Positions 1 through 8,406 of a stretch of DNA of 64,000 nt are shown one piece after another. Source of the stretch: Pseudomonadota bacterium (lineage in GTDB: Bacteria; Pseudomonadota; Gammaproteobacteria; Competibacterales; Competibacteraceae); the NCBI GenBank assembly GCA_022709365.1, contig JAKLIY010000002.1, positions 94,386-158,385 of the forward strand, read 5' to 3'. The translations under genes and the position numbers were made by a program. How positions within the stretch are numbered: the first letter of the stretch is position 1; each line of letters starts with the position of its first letter. The notes under the pieces were generated by a model that had not been told where the DNA came from, searched no databases, and worked only from the letters and a program-made list of their open reading frames with translations.

Positions 1-1232
1 CCATCGCTGCTGCCGACGGTCACCGACACGGCGATCGGCTGACCGTCGCGTAATATCCAAATCTGCCGCGCCGCGCTCCTGGCGCCCCTGGCGTTCCCGG
101 ATTGTCGCCTGGGCACCAGACTCCGGGGAGGACGGGGCAACAGGCTGGCCACCAGTCCTCCGCCGCCGCTGGACTGGGCTTCTGGCGGTGGTGGCGGTGT
201 GAAGCGCAGCGCCGCGTTCGGGACCAGCAGCACGTTTTCCCGTTCGGTGGTGACGATTTCCGCCGTCGCGGTCATGCCGGGCCGCAGGCTGAGATCGTCG
301 TTGTCCACGTTGAGAATGGTCTTGTAGGTCACCACGTTGTTCACCGTCTCCGCCCCGAACCGCACCAGACTGATGCGGGCGGGATAGCTCCGGTTGGGAT
401 AGGCGTCCACGGTGAACGCAGCCGACTGCCCATCGTGCACTTGGCCGACATCGGCTTCATCCACATCCACTTGTAATTCCATTTGCGCCAGGTTTTCGGC
501 CAGGGTGAACAACACTGGTGCTTGCAGCGAGGCGGCCACGGTCTGTCCCGGCTCCACTTTGCGTTGGAGCACCACGCCGTCGATGGGCGAACGGATGGAC
601 GCCTTGGTCAGATCGGTTTCGTTGGAGCGCAACGTGGCGCGCGCCTCCTCGACCGCCGCCCGCGCGCCGGCCTCATCCGCGACCGCGCGATCCACCATCG
701 CCTCGGCCGTTTCCAGTTCCGTCGGCGCGGGCACCTTGCCGCCGCTCAGCTTGGCGACCTGCCGCAACCGCCCCAGATTGGCGCGGGTTTCCTTGACGGT
801 CGCCACGGTCTGCAATACCTTGGCCTCGACCGACGCGAGCGCGGCTCTGGATTTCGCGCTCTGATCCCGCAGCTTGGCGATATCCAGCCGTGCCAGAACC
901 TGACCCTTGCTCAGCCGGTCGTTGTCGTCCACCAATACCGCTTCGATGGTGCCAGACAATTCGCTGCCGACATCCACCTGATTGACCGGCGCCAGCTTGC
1001 CGGTCGCCGATACGGTGACCCGCAGGTTGCCCCGGCTGAGCGGTTCGGTCTGGTACTGCGGCGCGGCGTTAGCGTCGGGACCGGATCGGAACCACAGGAA
1101 CCCGCCGGCAGCCAGCCCAGCCAACACGGCGAGCGCGACCAGCCAGCGGAGTATGCGGAAGCGACTGCGTGCCGGCTCCGAACCGATGATTTTCGCCAGT
1201 TCGGCATCCGCGATAGAGGGAGTGTTGCTCAT
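1..1232 (-). CDS. Efflux periplasmic adaptor subunit (HlyD/MacA-like), 3' end beyond window
   Basis: Membrane-fusion adaptor that would bridge an inner-membrane pump and an outer-membrane channel. Read from ATG 1232; the frame stays open to the window edge, giving about 410 N-terminal residues. Visible are a cytoplasmic N-terminus, one membrane anchor at about residues 28-47, a biotinyl-lipoyl-like half (VSATGKLAPVNQVDVGSELSG), a long coiled-coil hairpin, the second lipoyl half (SPIDGVVLQRKVEPGQTV) and a beta-barrel region (RPGMTATAEIVT). A proline- and glycine-rich insertion lies near residues 360-375. The start overlaps the stop of the upstream outer-membrane factor gene, so the two are co-transcribed. 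The pump itself should lie to the left of the window. MacA-type ABC and RND adaptors cannot be separated here. Confidence 0.88.
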   Translation of the reverse strand, partial: MSNTPSIADAELAKIIGSEPARSRFRILRWLVALAVLAGLAAGGFLWFRSGPDANAAPQYQTEPLSRGNLRVTVSATGKLAPVNQVDVGSELSGTIEAVLVDDNDRLSKGQVLARLDIAKLRDQSAKSRAALASVEAKVLQTVATVKETRANLGRLRQVAKLSGGKVPAPTELETAEAMVDRAVADEAGARAAVEEARATLRSNETDLTKASIRSPIDGVVLQRKVEPGQTVAASLQAPVLFTLAENLAQMELQVDVDEADVGQVHDGQSAAFTVDAYPNRSYPARISLVRFGAETVNNVVTYKTILNVDNDDLSLRPGMTATAEIVTTERENVLLVPNAALRFTPPPPPEAQSSGGGGLVASLLPRPPRSLVPRRQSGNARGARSAARQIWILRDGQPIAVSVTVGSSD

Positions 1233-2692
1233 GGCGATGTTCCTGCCGCGACGGTGGCGATCGGGTTGGCGGGCGTCGGCGACCAGCCGCCGCCTAGGGC
1301 CTTGTAAAGTTGAATCAGCGTCTTGACGCCATCGGCTTCACTGAGCGTGAGCTTGTCTTCGACGGTCAGCACGGTGCGTTCCGTATCCAGCACCGTCTGG
1401 AAATCGCTGAGGCCGGTGCTGTAACGGTCGCGGGCCAACCGGGCGGCCAGGCGGGCGGCTTGCAGGGCTTCGCGCAGATTGTCTTGCCGCTGAAGGGTGT
1501 TGGCGAGGGCGGCCAGCGCGTTCTCGACCTCGCCCAGCGCGTTCAGCACGGTGGCTTCGTAGTTGATCAGAGCCTGCTCCTGCACGGCGGTCTGAATGTT
1601 GACCTGCTGGCGGATGCGCCCGGCGTCGAAAATCGGCGCGGCGACGCTACCCAGTACGCTCCCCGCCACCGCGTTACCGCTGGACAGGGCGCCAACGGTC
1701 AGCGCTTCCAGACTGAGCGACCCGCTCAAGCTGAAACTCGGATACGCCTGGGCTTCGACCACGCCGATCCGCGCGGTTTCCGCCGCCAGCGTGCGTTCCG
1801 CAACCTGCACGTCGGGCCGCTGGCGCAGCGCGTCGGCGGGAATGCCCACCGTCACCCGCGCCGGTATCCGGGGAATCCCGCCCGGTTGGGTCAATCGCTG
1901 GGCCAGGGTGCCGGGCTGTTGGCCGAGGAGGATGGCCAGGCGCTGTTCGGCCTCGGCGCGGCTGGTTTCGAGGCTGGGAATTTGCGCCTTGGTCTGCTCC
2001 AGATTGGCGCGAGCCTGTTCCACGTCCAGCGTGGTGGTCAACCCGGCCTGCGCCCGCCACTGGGTGAGTTGCAGGGTTTCGGTCTGCGAAGCGGCGTTGG
2101 CCTTGGCGATGGCCAGCGCCGCCTGAGAGGCGCGCAATTCCGTGTAATTCAACCCCACCTCGGCGACCAGTGAGACCTGAACATCGTACAGACTGGCCTG
2201 GCTGGCTTCCAAATTGGCCTGGGCGGCTTCCACGCCACGACGGAGACCACCGAACACGTCCAGTTCCCAACTGGCGTCGAACCCGGCGCTGAACCGGTTG
2301 GCTGTCCCCCCGCCGCCGGTTTCGCTGCTGGCTTTCACCCGCCGTCCATCCGCCGAACCGGAAACTGTCGGGAACAACTCCGCCCCGGCCAGGGCGCGGC
2401 GGGCGCGGGCCTCACGCAATTTCGCTTGGGAGGCGCGGAGGTCGAGACTGCCTTGCAGGGCCTGTTCGATCAATCCGATCAGCGTCGGATCGTCGAGTTG
2501 TCGCCACCAAGTCGCCAGATCTTTCGGCACGGTTGGCGCGACGACAACCTCGGCCGCCGCCGCGCCCCGCCAAGTTACCGGTGCCGCCAGTTCGGGCGTG
2601 GCGTAGTTCGGGCCGACCGCCGCGCAGCCGGATAGCAGCAGGGCCACCAGTAGCGGGGCGGGGATTACGGGAAAAGGCGATTTCATCTTCAT
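1229..2692 (-). CDS. Outer-membrane efflux channel lipoprotein (NodT/OprM family)
   Basis: TolC-like trimeric exit duct for the adjacent adaptor. The 487-residue product has a type II lipoprotein signal peptide with lipobox LLSGCAAVGPNY (Cys about residue 23), the usual family length, and two OEP repeats rich in coiled coil (for example ASQAKLREARARRALAGAEL and the related second half). The start MKMKSP could be either of two ATGs six bases apart. The 3' end overlaps the adaptor start in an ATGA arrangement. The order OMF then adaptor on one strand implies one efflux operon. Substrate unknown. Confidence 0.92.
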   Translation of the reverse strand: MKMKSPFPVIPAPLLVALLLSGCAAVGPNYATPELAAPVTWRGAAAAEVVVAPTVPKDLATWWRQLDDPTLIGLIEQALQGSLDLRASQAKLREARARRALAGAELFPTVSGSADGRRVKASSETGGGGTANRFSAGFDASWELDVFGGLRRGVEAAQANLEASQASLYDVQVSLVAEVGLNYTELRASQAALAIAKANAASQTETLQLTQWRAQAGLTTTLDVEQARANLEQTKAQIPSLETSRAEAEQRLAILLGQQPGTLAQRLTQPGGIPRIPARVTVGIPADALRQRPDVQVAERTLAAETARIGVVEAQAYPSFSLSGSLSLEALTVGALSSGNAVAGSVLGSVAAPIFDAGRIRQQVNIQTAVQEQALINYEATVLNALGEVENALAALANTLQRQDNLREALQAARLAARLARDRYSTGLSDFQTVLDTERTVLTVEDKLTLSEADGVKTLIQLYKALGGGWSPTPANPIATVAAGTSP

Positions 2693-2728
2693 GTTCCTGG
2701 TCGCAACAGGACCCGATCAGAGAGAGCC

Positions 2729-4063
2729 TCAGCGCAGTGCGAACAGTTCCTGATGGAACCGCGCCTCGGGCAAACCCCTGGCTGTCAAATCCTGTTTCAA
2801 TGCCTGGCCAAATCCGGCGGGGCCGCAAAACCACACATCGGCATCGCGCCAGTCGGGCACGGTCTTACAGATGCGTTCCGCATCCAGCCGGCCATCGCGC
2901 TCGTCCCACAACACATGCAGGCGCACGTTGGCGGCTTGCGCGTCGCGCTCCAGCAAGCCGATGGCCTCGGGGTCATAGACCACCGTGGTGTGAAACAGAT
3001 CAATCGCCTTACCATCGGGTGTCTCGGTCAAGGCTTTCAGGCGCGAGATGAACGGGGTGATGCCGATGCCGCCACCCACCCAGATCTGCCGCGATGGTTC
3101 CCCTTGGAAGTTGAAGCGCCCGTAAGGACCTTCGACCTTGACCGGGTCCCCGACGCGCAGACGATCCGCCAGCGTGCCCGTGTAATCCCCCAAGGCCTTG
3201 ATGATGAACTGAATCCGGCCATCACCGGTCCAAGCCGACGAAAGGGTGAACGGGTGCGGCCCTTCGTCTTCGTGTATGGTCAGAAAGGCAAACTGTCCCG
3301 ACTCATGACCGGCCCAGCGCCCTTTGAGTTGAATATCTAGCGCCAGCACGTTCAAGGCCTCGTGGTGGTTGATGGACGCCACCTCGCCCACGACCTGCCG
3401 GCTGACCGCCACCCGGCGAAACAGCACCAGGACCGCGGCCACGCTGCCCGCAGCCATCAGCACGGCCATGACCGGCCCCAGCACGCCGCTCCAGTAGTCG
3501 AATTTCATCAGAACCACCGAGTGCCAGACCAGCGCTAGGTAAGCTACGGCCAACAGACGATGGGTTTTGAAGAACCAGCGATACGGAAAGCGTTTGACCA
3601 GGGCCAGCACCATCAGCGCCAGCGCGGCGTAGAACGCCCATTCGCCGATACTCTCGGCCAGATGGCGCTGGTTTGTGAGAAATTGCTGGATCGAGTCTGC
3701 CGGCAAGGCGGGCGGCGGCGGGCGCACTGGCCGCTCCAGCAAACCCCAGCCGACCAGCCATTTGGGAACCTGGGCCATCAGCCAGTGGCTCACCGAGAGC
3801 GTCAGGCCGGCAATGCCCAGCCACTTGTGCAGGCGGTACATTTTGTCGAGTCCGCCCAAATGCGGTTCCAGCACGACAGGACGGATGGCCAGCAGCATCG
3901 CCAGGCTCATGACCCCGATGCCCAGCACGCCGCTATATTGCATCCAGACCGTGCGCCAGCGAAAAAAATGATCCAGGCTGGACCAGTCCGTCTGATCGGC
4001 GAGCCACCAAAGACCGGTGAGAACCAACAGGTAAATCCAGAAGGTGCGTTTCAGGGTTTTCAT
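2729..4063 (-). CDS. Ferric-reductase-like flavohaem transmembrane oxidoreductase
   Basis: Membrane electron-transfer protein of the ferric reductase / NADPH oxidase superfamily, 444 residues. The N-terminal half has about six membrane helices with paired histidines for haem (RLHKWLGIAG, SVSHWLMAQ, FKTHRLLAVAYLALVWHS). The C-terminal half is an FAD/NAD(P) reductase module with the FAD motif HPFTLSSA, the NAD-binding GGGIGITPF and the terminal-region motif VWFCGPAGFG. It probably passes NAD(P)H electrons across the membrane. It lies 36 bp upstream of the efflux operon on the same strand and diverges from the CpxRA-type genes, so it may be the first gene of a CpxR-controlled unit. The physiological acceptor is not evident. 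Confidence 0.87.
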   Translation of the reverse strand: MKTLKRTFWIYLLVLTGLWWLADQTDWSSLDHFFRWRTVWMQYSGVLGIGVMSLAMLLAIRPVVLEPHLGGLDKMYRLHKWLGIAGLTLSVSHWLMAQVPKWLVGWGLLERPVRPPPPALPADSIQQFLTNQRHLAESIGEWAFYAALALMVLALVKRFPYRWFFKTHRLLAVAYLALVWHSVVLMKFDYWSGVLGPVMAVLMAAGSVAAVLVLFRRVAVSRQVVGEVASINHHEALNVLALDIQLKGRWAGHESGQFAFLTIHEDEGPHPFTLSSAWTGDGRIQFIIKALGDYTGTLADRLRVGDPVKVEGPYGRFNFQGEPSRQIWVGGGIGITPFISRLKALTETPDGKAIDLFHTTVVYDPEAIGLLERDAQAANVRLHVLWDERDGRLDAERICKTVPDWRDADVWFCGPAGFGQALKQDLTARGLPEARFHQELFALR

Positions 4064-4156
4064 TGTTCACTCCCAATAACAGGACGCGCTGTCAAGCGGA
4101 AACGTTGATGTTTCGCCACTGTACCCTTGGTGTCCGTAAATGCGGGTTAGCGTTGG

Positions 4157-4191
4157 GTAAAGAAAGGTAAAGACGGGCAAAAACCGGTAAA
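4157..4191. promoter_or_regulatory. Probable CpxR operator: four phased GTAAA half-sites
   Basis: GTAAA occurs at 4157, 4167 and 4187, and GCAAA at 4177, giving four half-sites with exact 10-bp spacing. The classical CpxR box is GTAAA-N5-GTAAA, and 4157-4171 matches it perfectly. It sits in the divergent promoter region between the oxidoreductase (start 4063, minus) and the response regulator (start 4261, plus), so it can explain autoregulation and control of the leftward operon. Confidence 0.75.
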
Positions 4192-4260
4192 TGTGCTTGG
4201 TTGTTGGGCGTGGATCGCTATGATAGCCGACAGGAAAGGCAAGCAAGGCGGTTGGCGGCG

Positions 4261-4953
4261 ATGACCCAAGTGTTGTTGGTGGATGACGACGTTGAGTTGG
4301 GCGAGATGCTGACGGAATACCTCGAACGCGAGGGTTTCGGGGCGATGGCCGTGCCGGACGGCGAAGTCGGCGTGCGCCATGCGCTGTCAGGCGAGTACGG
4401 CATCGTGGTGCTGGACGTGATGATGCCGCGCCTGAACGGCATCGAAGCCTTGCGCCGCATCCGCGCCCAGGACAGCCGCATTCCGGTGCTGATGCTGACG
4501 GCCAAAGGGGACGACGTGGATCGCATCGTCGGACTGGAACTCGGTGCGGACGACTACGTGCCCAAACCCTGCACCCCGCGCGAACTGGTCGCACGCATCC
4601 GGGCCATCCTGCGGCGCACCCAGTCGCGGGAACCGGCCAGTCCACCGTCCGGCCCGCTGACCGTGGGGCCACTGACGCTGTGGCCGGAAAAGCGCAGCGC
4701 GGAGTGGAACCGTGCGCCGCTCGAACTGACCAGCACTGAATTCAACCTGCTGGAGATGCTGGTCCGCAATGCGGGGCGGGTGGTGAGCAAGCAGGAGTTC
4801 TCGGAACAGGGTTTGGGCCGCCCGCTGGCGCGCTACGACCGCAGCATCGATGTTCACCTGAGCAGCATCCGGCACAAGCTGGGACTGGACGACGAAGGGC
4901 GCTCGCCGATTCAGACCGTGCGCGGCGTCGGCTACCAGTATGTCCGGGAGTGA
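4261..4953 (+). CDS. cpxR: OmpR-family response regulator, CpxR-like
   Basis: DNA-binding response regulator of 230 residues. The receiver domain shows the acidic pocket VDDDVEL, the phospho-acceptor Asp in VVLDVMMPRLNG, the Thr of MLTAK and the Lys of VPKPC. The C-terminal winged helix has SIDVHLSSIRHKLG and ends IQTVRGVGYQYV. The start ATG 4261 is chosen because MTQVLLVDDD is the canonical N-terminus; the frame extends further upstream but without homology. The stop overlaps the kinase GTG start (GTGA). The CpxR assignment rests on this architecture plus the GTAAA-N5-GTAAA operator just upstream. Confidence 0.87.
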   Translation: MTQVLLVDDDVELGEMLTEYLEREGFGAMAVPDGEVGVRHALSGEYGIVVLDVMMPRLNGIEALRRIRAQDSRIPVLMLTAKGDDVDRIVGLELGADDYVPKPCTPRELVARIRAILRRTQSREPASPPSGPLTVGPLTLWPEKRSAEWNRAPLELTSTEFNLLEMLVRNAGRVVSKQEFSEQGLGRPLARYDRSIDVHLSSIRHKLGLDDEGRSPIQTVRGVGYQYVRE

Positions 4954-6329
4954 CCGCCGTGGGCCGACTGTTCTGGAAATTCTTTTTCGCGTTCTGGCTG
5001 GCGCTGCTCGCAGCCAGTGGGGGTGTGGGCGCGGCAGTCTGGCTGCATCAGCAGACGCTCGACGAACGCAGCCAGTTGGCGAGTGGGCCGCGCGCCGCGT
5101 TTCTGGTGAATGCAACGGCGGCGACGCTCCGGCATGGCGGCATCGCGGCTTTGCAGAGCTTGCTGGAAGAGTGGCGCGACCGGGGCGGCGCGCATGTGTA
5201 CGTCGTCGATGACGCTGGGCGCGAACTGCTGGATCGCGTGGTTCCCGCTGAAGCGCTGGCGCAGGCTCGTCGGCTGGCGCAAGAGGATCGGGAATCGCGC
5301 ATCGCCCGACTGGAGACAGCGGGTGGGCGACCCTATCTGTTTTTCATTCCTGCTGAAAGCGAGGTGGCACAGCGCCATCCCCCGCCGCCGTCGCCGCTAC
5401 TGCCGATCAGTATTAGCATTCTGGCCAGTCTCGGCTTCAGCGCGCTGCTGGCCTGGTATCTGGCCAAACCGATCCGCCATCTGCGTGGCGCGTTCGACGC
5501 TGTGGCGGCGGGGAAACTTGACACGCGGATCGGACCGCGCATGGGGCGTCGGCGCGACGAAATCGCCGATCTGGGACTGGATTTCGACCGTATGACCCGG
5601 CAACTGCAAATCCTGGTCGGCTCCCAGCGGCGCTTGCTGCACGATGTCTCGCACGAACTCCGCTCGCCGCTGGCGCGGTTACAGGCCGCGATCGGTCTGG
5701 CGCGCCAGCAGCCGGAGAAGCGGGATGCCTCACTGGATCGAATCGAGCGCGAATCCGGACGGCTCGACGAGCTGGTCGGCGAACTGCTGACCCTGTCGCG
5801 GCTGGAAGCCGGTATGAGCGGTGTACCCGATGATGACGTGGATCTGGTGGATCTGATAGCCGGCATCGTCGATGACGCACGCTTTGAGGCGGAAGCGAGC
5901 AGGCGTCAGGTTCAGTTTTCCGGTGAGGGTGAGGCTACTGTTAAGGTTCGCGCGGAATTGCTGCACCGCGCCTTTGAGAACGTGATCCGTAATGCGGTGA
6001 AATATACCCACGAAGGCACTACGGTTGAAGTACGGGTCGAACGGCGAACCGCTCCCGGCCGGCTGATCGTAACCGTTGCAGATCGGGGTCCCGGCGTGCC
6101 CGAAAGCGACTTGTCGGCCATCTTCGAGCCGTTTTTTCGCAGCGGTTCCAGCGCTGCGACGCCCGGCTTCGGTCTCGGTTTGGCCATCGCCCGCCGGGCT
6201 GTCGAGGCGCATGGCGGCAGTATTCGTGCGCTGGATCACCCAGGTGGCGGATTGCAGATCGAGATCGTTCTGCCCATCAGCGAACGGATCATCCGCTTCT
6301 CAGCCGCCGGTATGATTCATGTGCCGTAA
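4950..6329 (+). CDS. cpxA: Sensor histidine kinase, CpxA-like
   Basis: Membrane-bound partner kinase, 459 residues, GTG start overlapping the regulator stop. It has an N-terminal helix (about 8-30), a short periplasmic domain, a second helix at about 150-172, a HAMP linker, the H-box LLHDVSHELRSPLARL, the N-box NAVKYTHEG, and G-boxes DRGPGVPESDLSAIFEPFF and GFGLGLAIARR. Length and order match CpxA-type envelope-stress sensors. The tail end overlaps the convergent moaA by 30 bp. The efflux and redox genes across the divergent promoter are plausible targets. Confidence 0.87.
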   Translation: MTAVGRLFWKFFFAFWLALLAASGGVGAAVWLHQQTLDERSQLASGPRAAFLVNATAATLRHGGIAALQSLLEEWRDRGGAHVYVVDDAGRELLDRVVPAEALAQARRLAQEDRESRIARLETAGGRPYLFFIPAESEVAQRHPPPPSPLLPISISILASLGFSALLAWYLAKPIRHLRGAFDAVAAGKLDTRIGPRMGRRRDEIADLGLDFDRMTRQLQILVGSQRRLLHDVSHELRSPLARLQAAIGLARQQPEKRDASLDRIERESGRLDELVGELLTLSRLEAGMSGVPDDDVDLVDLIAGIVDDARFEAEASRRQVQFSGEGEATVKVRAELLHRAFENVIRNAVKYTHEGTTVEVRVERRTAPGRLIVTVADRGPGVPESDLSAIFEPFFRSGSSAATPGFGLGLAIARRAVEAHGGSIRALDHPGGGLQIEIVLPISERIIRFSAAGMIHVP

Positions 6330-7382
6330 AATGACCGGCTGGCCATTCAGTTGAAAGTCGTGGCCGCGTGGCTTAATTGCCATCGCATTGATGATTGTCT
6401 GTTTCAGTCGCTCAAGATCGCCGGGATGGGCGCGCAAAACATGACGTAAATCGACGGAATGTTCTTGTCCCAGACAGAGTAACAACCGTCCTTCGGCAGA
6501 CACGCGCACACGATTGCAAGTACCGCAAAAGTTATGGCTGTGCGGCGAGATAAAACCGATGCGGCTATCGGTCTCTGGAATGCGGTAGTAACGAGATGGA
6601 CCGCCAGTTTTTTCCGTAGTCGGCGTCAGGGCAAACACCTGTTTCAGATCATTGCGGATAGCTTCGCTGGAATAATGCGCCTCGGCTCGGTCATGGTCGC
6701 CGATGACGCCCAATGGCATTTCTTCGATGAAGCTGATATCCAGCCCGTGGTTAATAGCAAATCGAACCAAGCTAATAACTTCGTCGTGATTGCGATGCTT
6801 CAGGATGACTGAGTTCAATTTGATCCGCTGAAAGCCGGCGGCGCGAGCGGCATGAATGCCGCGCAGCACGGTCGCCAGATGGCCAACCCGCGTGATCCGG
6901 CGAAACCGTTCCGGGTCCAGACTGTCCAGGCTGATGTTGATCCGCGCCACGTCTGCGGCTCGGAGGTCAGTAGCCATCGTCTCCAGTTGCGAGCCGTTGG
7001 TGGTCAGCGTCAATTCCATCAATCCATGCTCATACAGCCGGCCTAGTTCCCTGAACAGCCATAGCACATTGCACCGCACCAGCGGTTCGCCGCCGGTGAT
7101 ACGGATTCTGCGCACGCCCAGCTCGACAAATGCCTGGCCCAGCGTCGCTACCTCCTCCAGCGTCAGGACACGAGCGCGCGGCAGGAAAGTCATGCGCTCG
7201 CTCATGCAGTACACGCAGCGAAAGTCGCAACGGTCGGTTACGGAAAAGCGGACGTAGTTCACCCGTCGGCCAAATCGGTCGATCAGCGAAGTGGGTGGAG
7301 AGGGGGTTTCACCGGACGGAACAGACACGCGGGGATACCTCGGCTGGATTCGTGAAGTGGGCGGGAAACAGGGTTCGAACAT
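6300..7382 (-). CDS. moaA: GTP 3',8-cyclase MoaA
   Basis: Radical-SAM enzyme for the first step of molybdenum cofactor synthesis (GTP to 3',8-cyclo-GTP). The N-terminal 4Fe-4S motif is CDFRCVYC, and the SAM-binding stretch ITGGEPLVR follows. The C-terminal cluster is visible in FCGTCNRVR with a further Cys in LLLCLGQ. The protein ends in GG, as MoaA requires for activity. The 360-residue length is slightly long because of an N-terminal extension of about 30 residues before SLIDRFGRRVNYVRFSVTDR, so the true start could be internal. It stands alone here, without other moa genes. Confidence 0.95.
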   Translation of the reverse strand: MFEPCFPPTSRIQPRYPRVSVPSGETPSPPTSLIDRFGRRVNYVRFSVTDRCDFRCVYCMSERMTFLPRARVLTLEEVATLGQAFVELGVRRIRITGGEPLVRCNVLWLFRELGRLYEHGLMELTLTTNGSQLETMATDLRAADVARINISLDSLDPERFRRITRVGHLATVLRGIHAARAAGFQRIKLNSVILKHRNHDEVISLVRFAINHGLDISFIEEMPLGVIGDHDRAEAHYSSEAIRNDLKQVFALTPTTEKTGGPSRYYRIPETDSRIGFISPHSHNFCGTCNRVRVSAEGRLLLCLGQEHSVDLRHVLRAHPGDLERLKQTIINAMAIKPRGHDFQLNGQPVILRHMNHTGG

Positions 7383-7828
7383 ACCAGAATCGCCTTCAGC
7401 ACGTTCCGGTTTGAAGGGATACCTCTCTGGAGGTAGCTAAAACCGTCTAAAAAGCCTCTTAGAGCGATTTTGGTGACCTTCCTGTCCTTTGGGGTGCGTG
7501 TTCTCGGTAAAACGGCTTAAAACGCCCTTACAGGCTGTTTTTGAGAGTGTCGGGTTTGAGGGTTGGTGCGAGCGCTGGTTGCGGGATCGGGTTCGGAGTT
7601 GTGGAAGGTCAGACCTCCCTCCTGGAAAACCGTCTTTTGGAAAGGTGGGGTTGTTGCGGTGTGGGGTCGAGGTTGCTGGGGGATGAATATGGTCTTGTCG
7701 GGTTCGGTTGTTGATGGGGGGTTGTGGATAACTGTCGGATTCGGCCGCGTAACGACGTTTTTTGTTTAAAAATGTTTAAAAACGTTTAGGACTGCGATTT
7801 CCCTTTTAAATTGAAGGCTTGCAGAACC
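7383..7828. other. Gene-free left flank of the iteron origin
   Basis: No convincing coding sequence. The plus strand is unusually G- and T-rich. Around 7760-7790 there are short direct repeats of GTTTAAAAA spaced about 11 bp. One DnaA box lies at 7723-7731. I see no tRNA or promoter of note beyond these. Confidence 0.5.
7723..7731 (-). promoter_or_regulatory. DnaA box (left)
   Basis: The minus strand reads TTATCCACA, a perfect match to the high-affinity DnaA box. It lies about 100 bp left of the iteron cluster. Confidence 0.75.
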
Positions 7829-7959
7829 AAATGTCCCCGTTTATGGGATGAAATGTCCCCGTTTATGGGATGAAATGTCCCCGTTTATGGGATGGCTGCG
7901 AAATGAAATGTCCCCGTTTATGGGATAAGTCGGTTCGAAATGTCCCCGTTTATGGGATG
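7829..7959 (+). repeat. Five tandem 22-bp iterons
   Basis: Units begin at 7829, 7851, 7873, 7906 and 7938. Each reads AAATGTCCCCG followed by TTTATGGGATG; the fourth differs only in its last base. Start-to-start spacing of 22, 22, 33 and 32 bp keeps them on one face of the helix. Two more complete copies lie at 8106-8127 and 8293-8314. Such phased direct repeats next to a Rep_3 initiator gene are the binding sites of plasmid-type origins. Confidence 0.93.
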
Positions 7960-7984
7960 GGAAACGCCATTTTGGCTATTTTTT

Positions 7985-8080
7985 GACCAATACTTTTATT
8001 AATGTTATGAAAATAAATAATTTTATTCAATTGTTGTAAAAATACGACTCTGAAAATAAATATATTTTTTATCCACAGCC
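7985..8080. other. AT-rich putative duplex-unwinding element with DnaA box
   Basis: Very AT-rich stretch between the iteron cluster and a perfect DnaA box TTATCCACA at 8069-8077 (plus strand). The position next to iterons and DnaA boxes is that of a DNA-unwinding element in iteron origins such as those of pSC101 or R6K. The role is inferred from layout. Confidence 0.65.
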
Positions 8081-8105
8081 TTTTTCAACACGGGGTCAAA
8101 TTTCC

Positions 8106-8127
8106 AAATGTCCCCGTTTATGGGATG
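8106..8127 (+). repeat. Iteron copy 6
   Basis: Complete copy of the 22-bp iteron, right of the AT-rich element and DnaA box. Confidence 0.9.
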
Positions 8128-8292
8128 AAAACTGACTTTCAGGGAAAATTTTGAAGAATAACCATTATTAATCAATATATTATATGAATTCCTGCCAAGA
8201 GGATCTGACGAGTGTGAGTACGCTAGCCTTACCCGTGGCGATCACGGATTTCACGATCTTCGGCGAGTAAAATAACCGGGAGGACGCTGCTG

Positions 8293-8314
8293 AAATGTCC
8301 CCGTTTATGGGATG
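8293..8314 (+). repeat. Iteron copy 7
   Basis: Complete iteron immediately left of the inverted half-iterons that precede rep. Confidence 0.9.
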
Positions 8315-8315
8315 A

Positions 8316-8353
8316 AAATGTCCCCATGTTTGAGCTGGACTATGGGGACATTT
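8316..8353. promoter_or_regulatory. Inverted half-iterons, probable rep autoregulatory operator
   Basis: AAATGTCCCCAT at 8316-8327 is repeated exactly in inverted orientation (ATGGGGACATTT) at 8342-8353. In iteron plasmids, initiator monomers bind direct iterons and dimers bind an inverted repeat of the half-iteron overlapping the rep promoter. The same geometry is present here, 54 bp before the chosen rep start. The upstream ATG at 8326 lies inside this operator and is unlikely to be the translation start. Confidence 0.8.
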
Positions 8354-8406
8354 GTGCTAGTCTTCGAACCAGAATAAAGCCGACTAACCAACTAACAACA
8401 GCAGTC

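Noticed and set aside
483..1307. Long plus-strand ORFs over 0-4 kb and similar antisense ORFs elsewhere (for example 42850-44931, 58053-59177)
   Set aside because: They are high-GC shadows of well-supported minus-strand genes and have low-complexity composition without homology.
7829..8314. Iterons as a CRISPR array
   Set aside because: Two units are directly adjacent with no spacer, others have 10-11 bp gaps, no cas genes are near, and a Rep gene follows.
8326..8406. Upstream ATG that would extend Rep by 27 residues
   Set aside because: It lies inside the inverted half-iteron operator and has no ribosome-binding site; the conserved protein begins near 8407.
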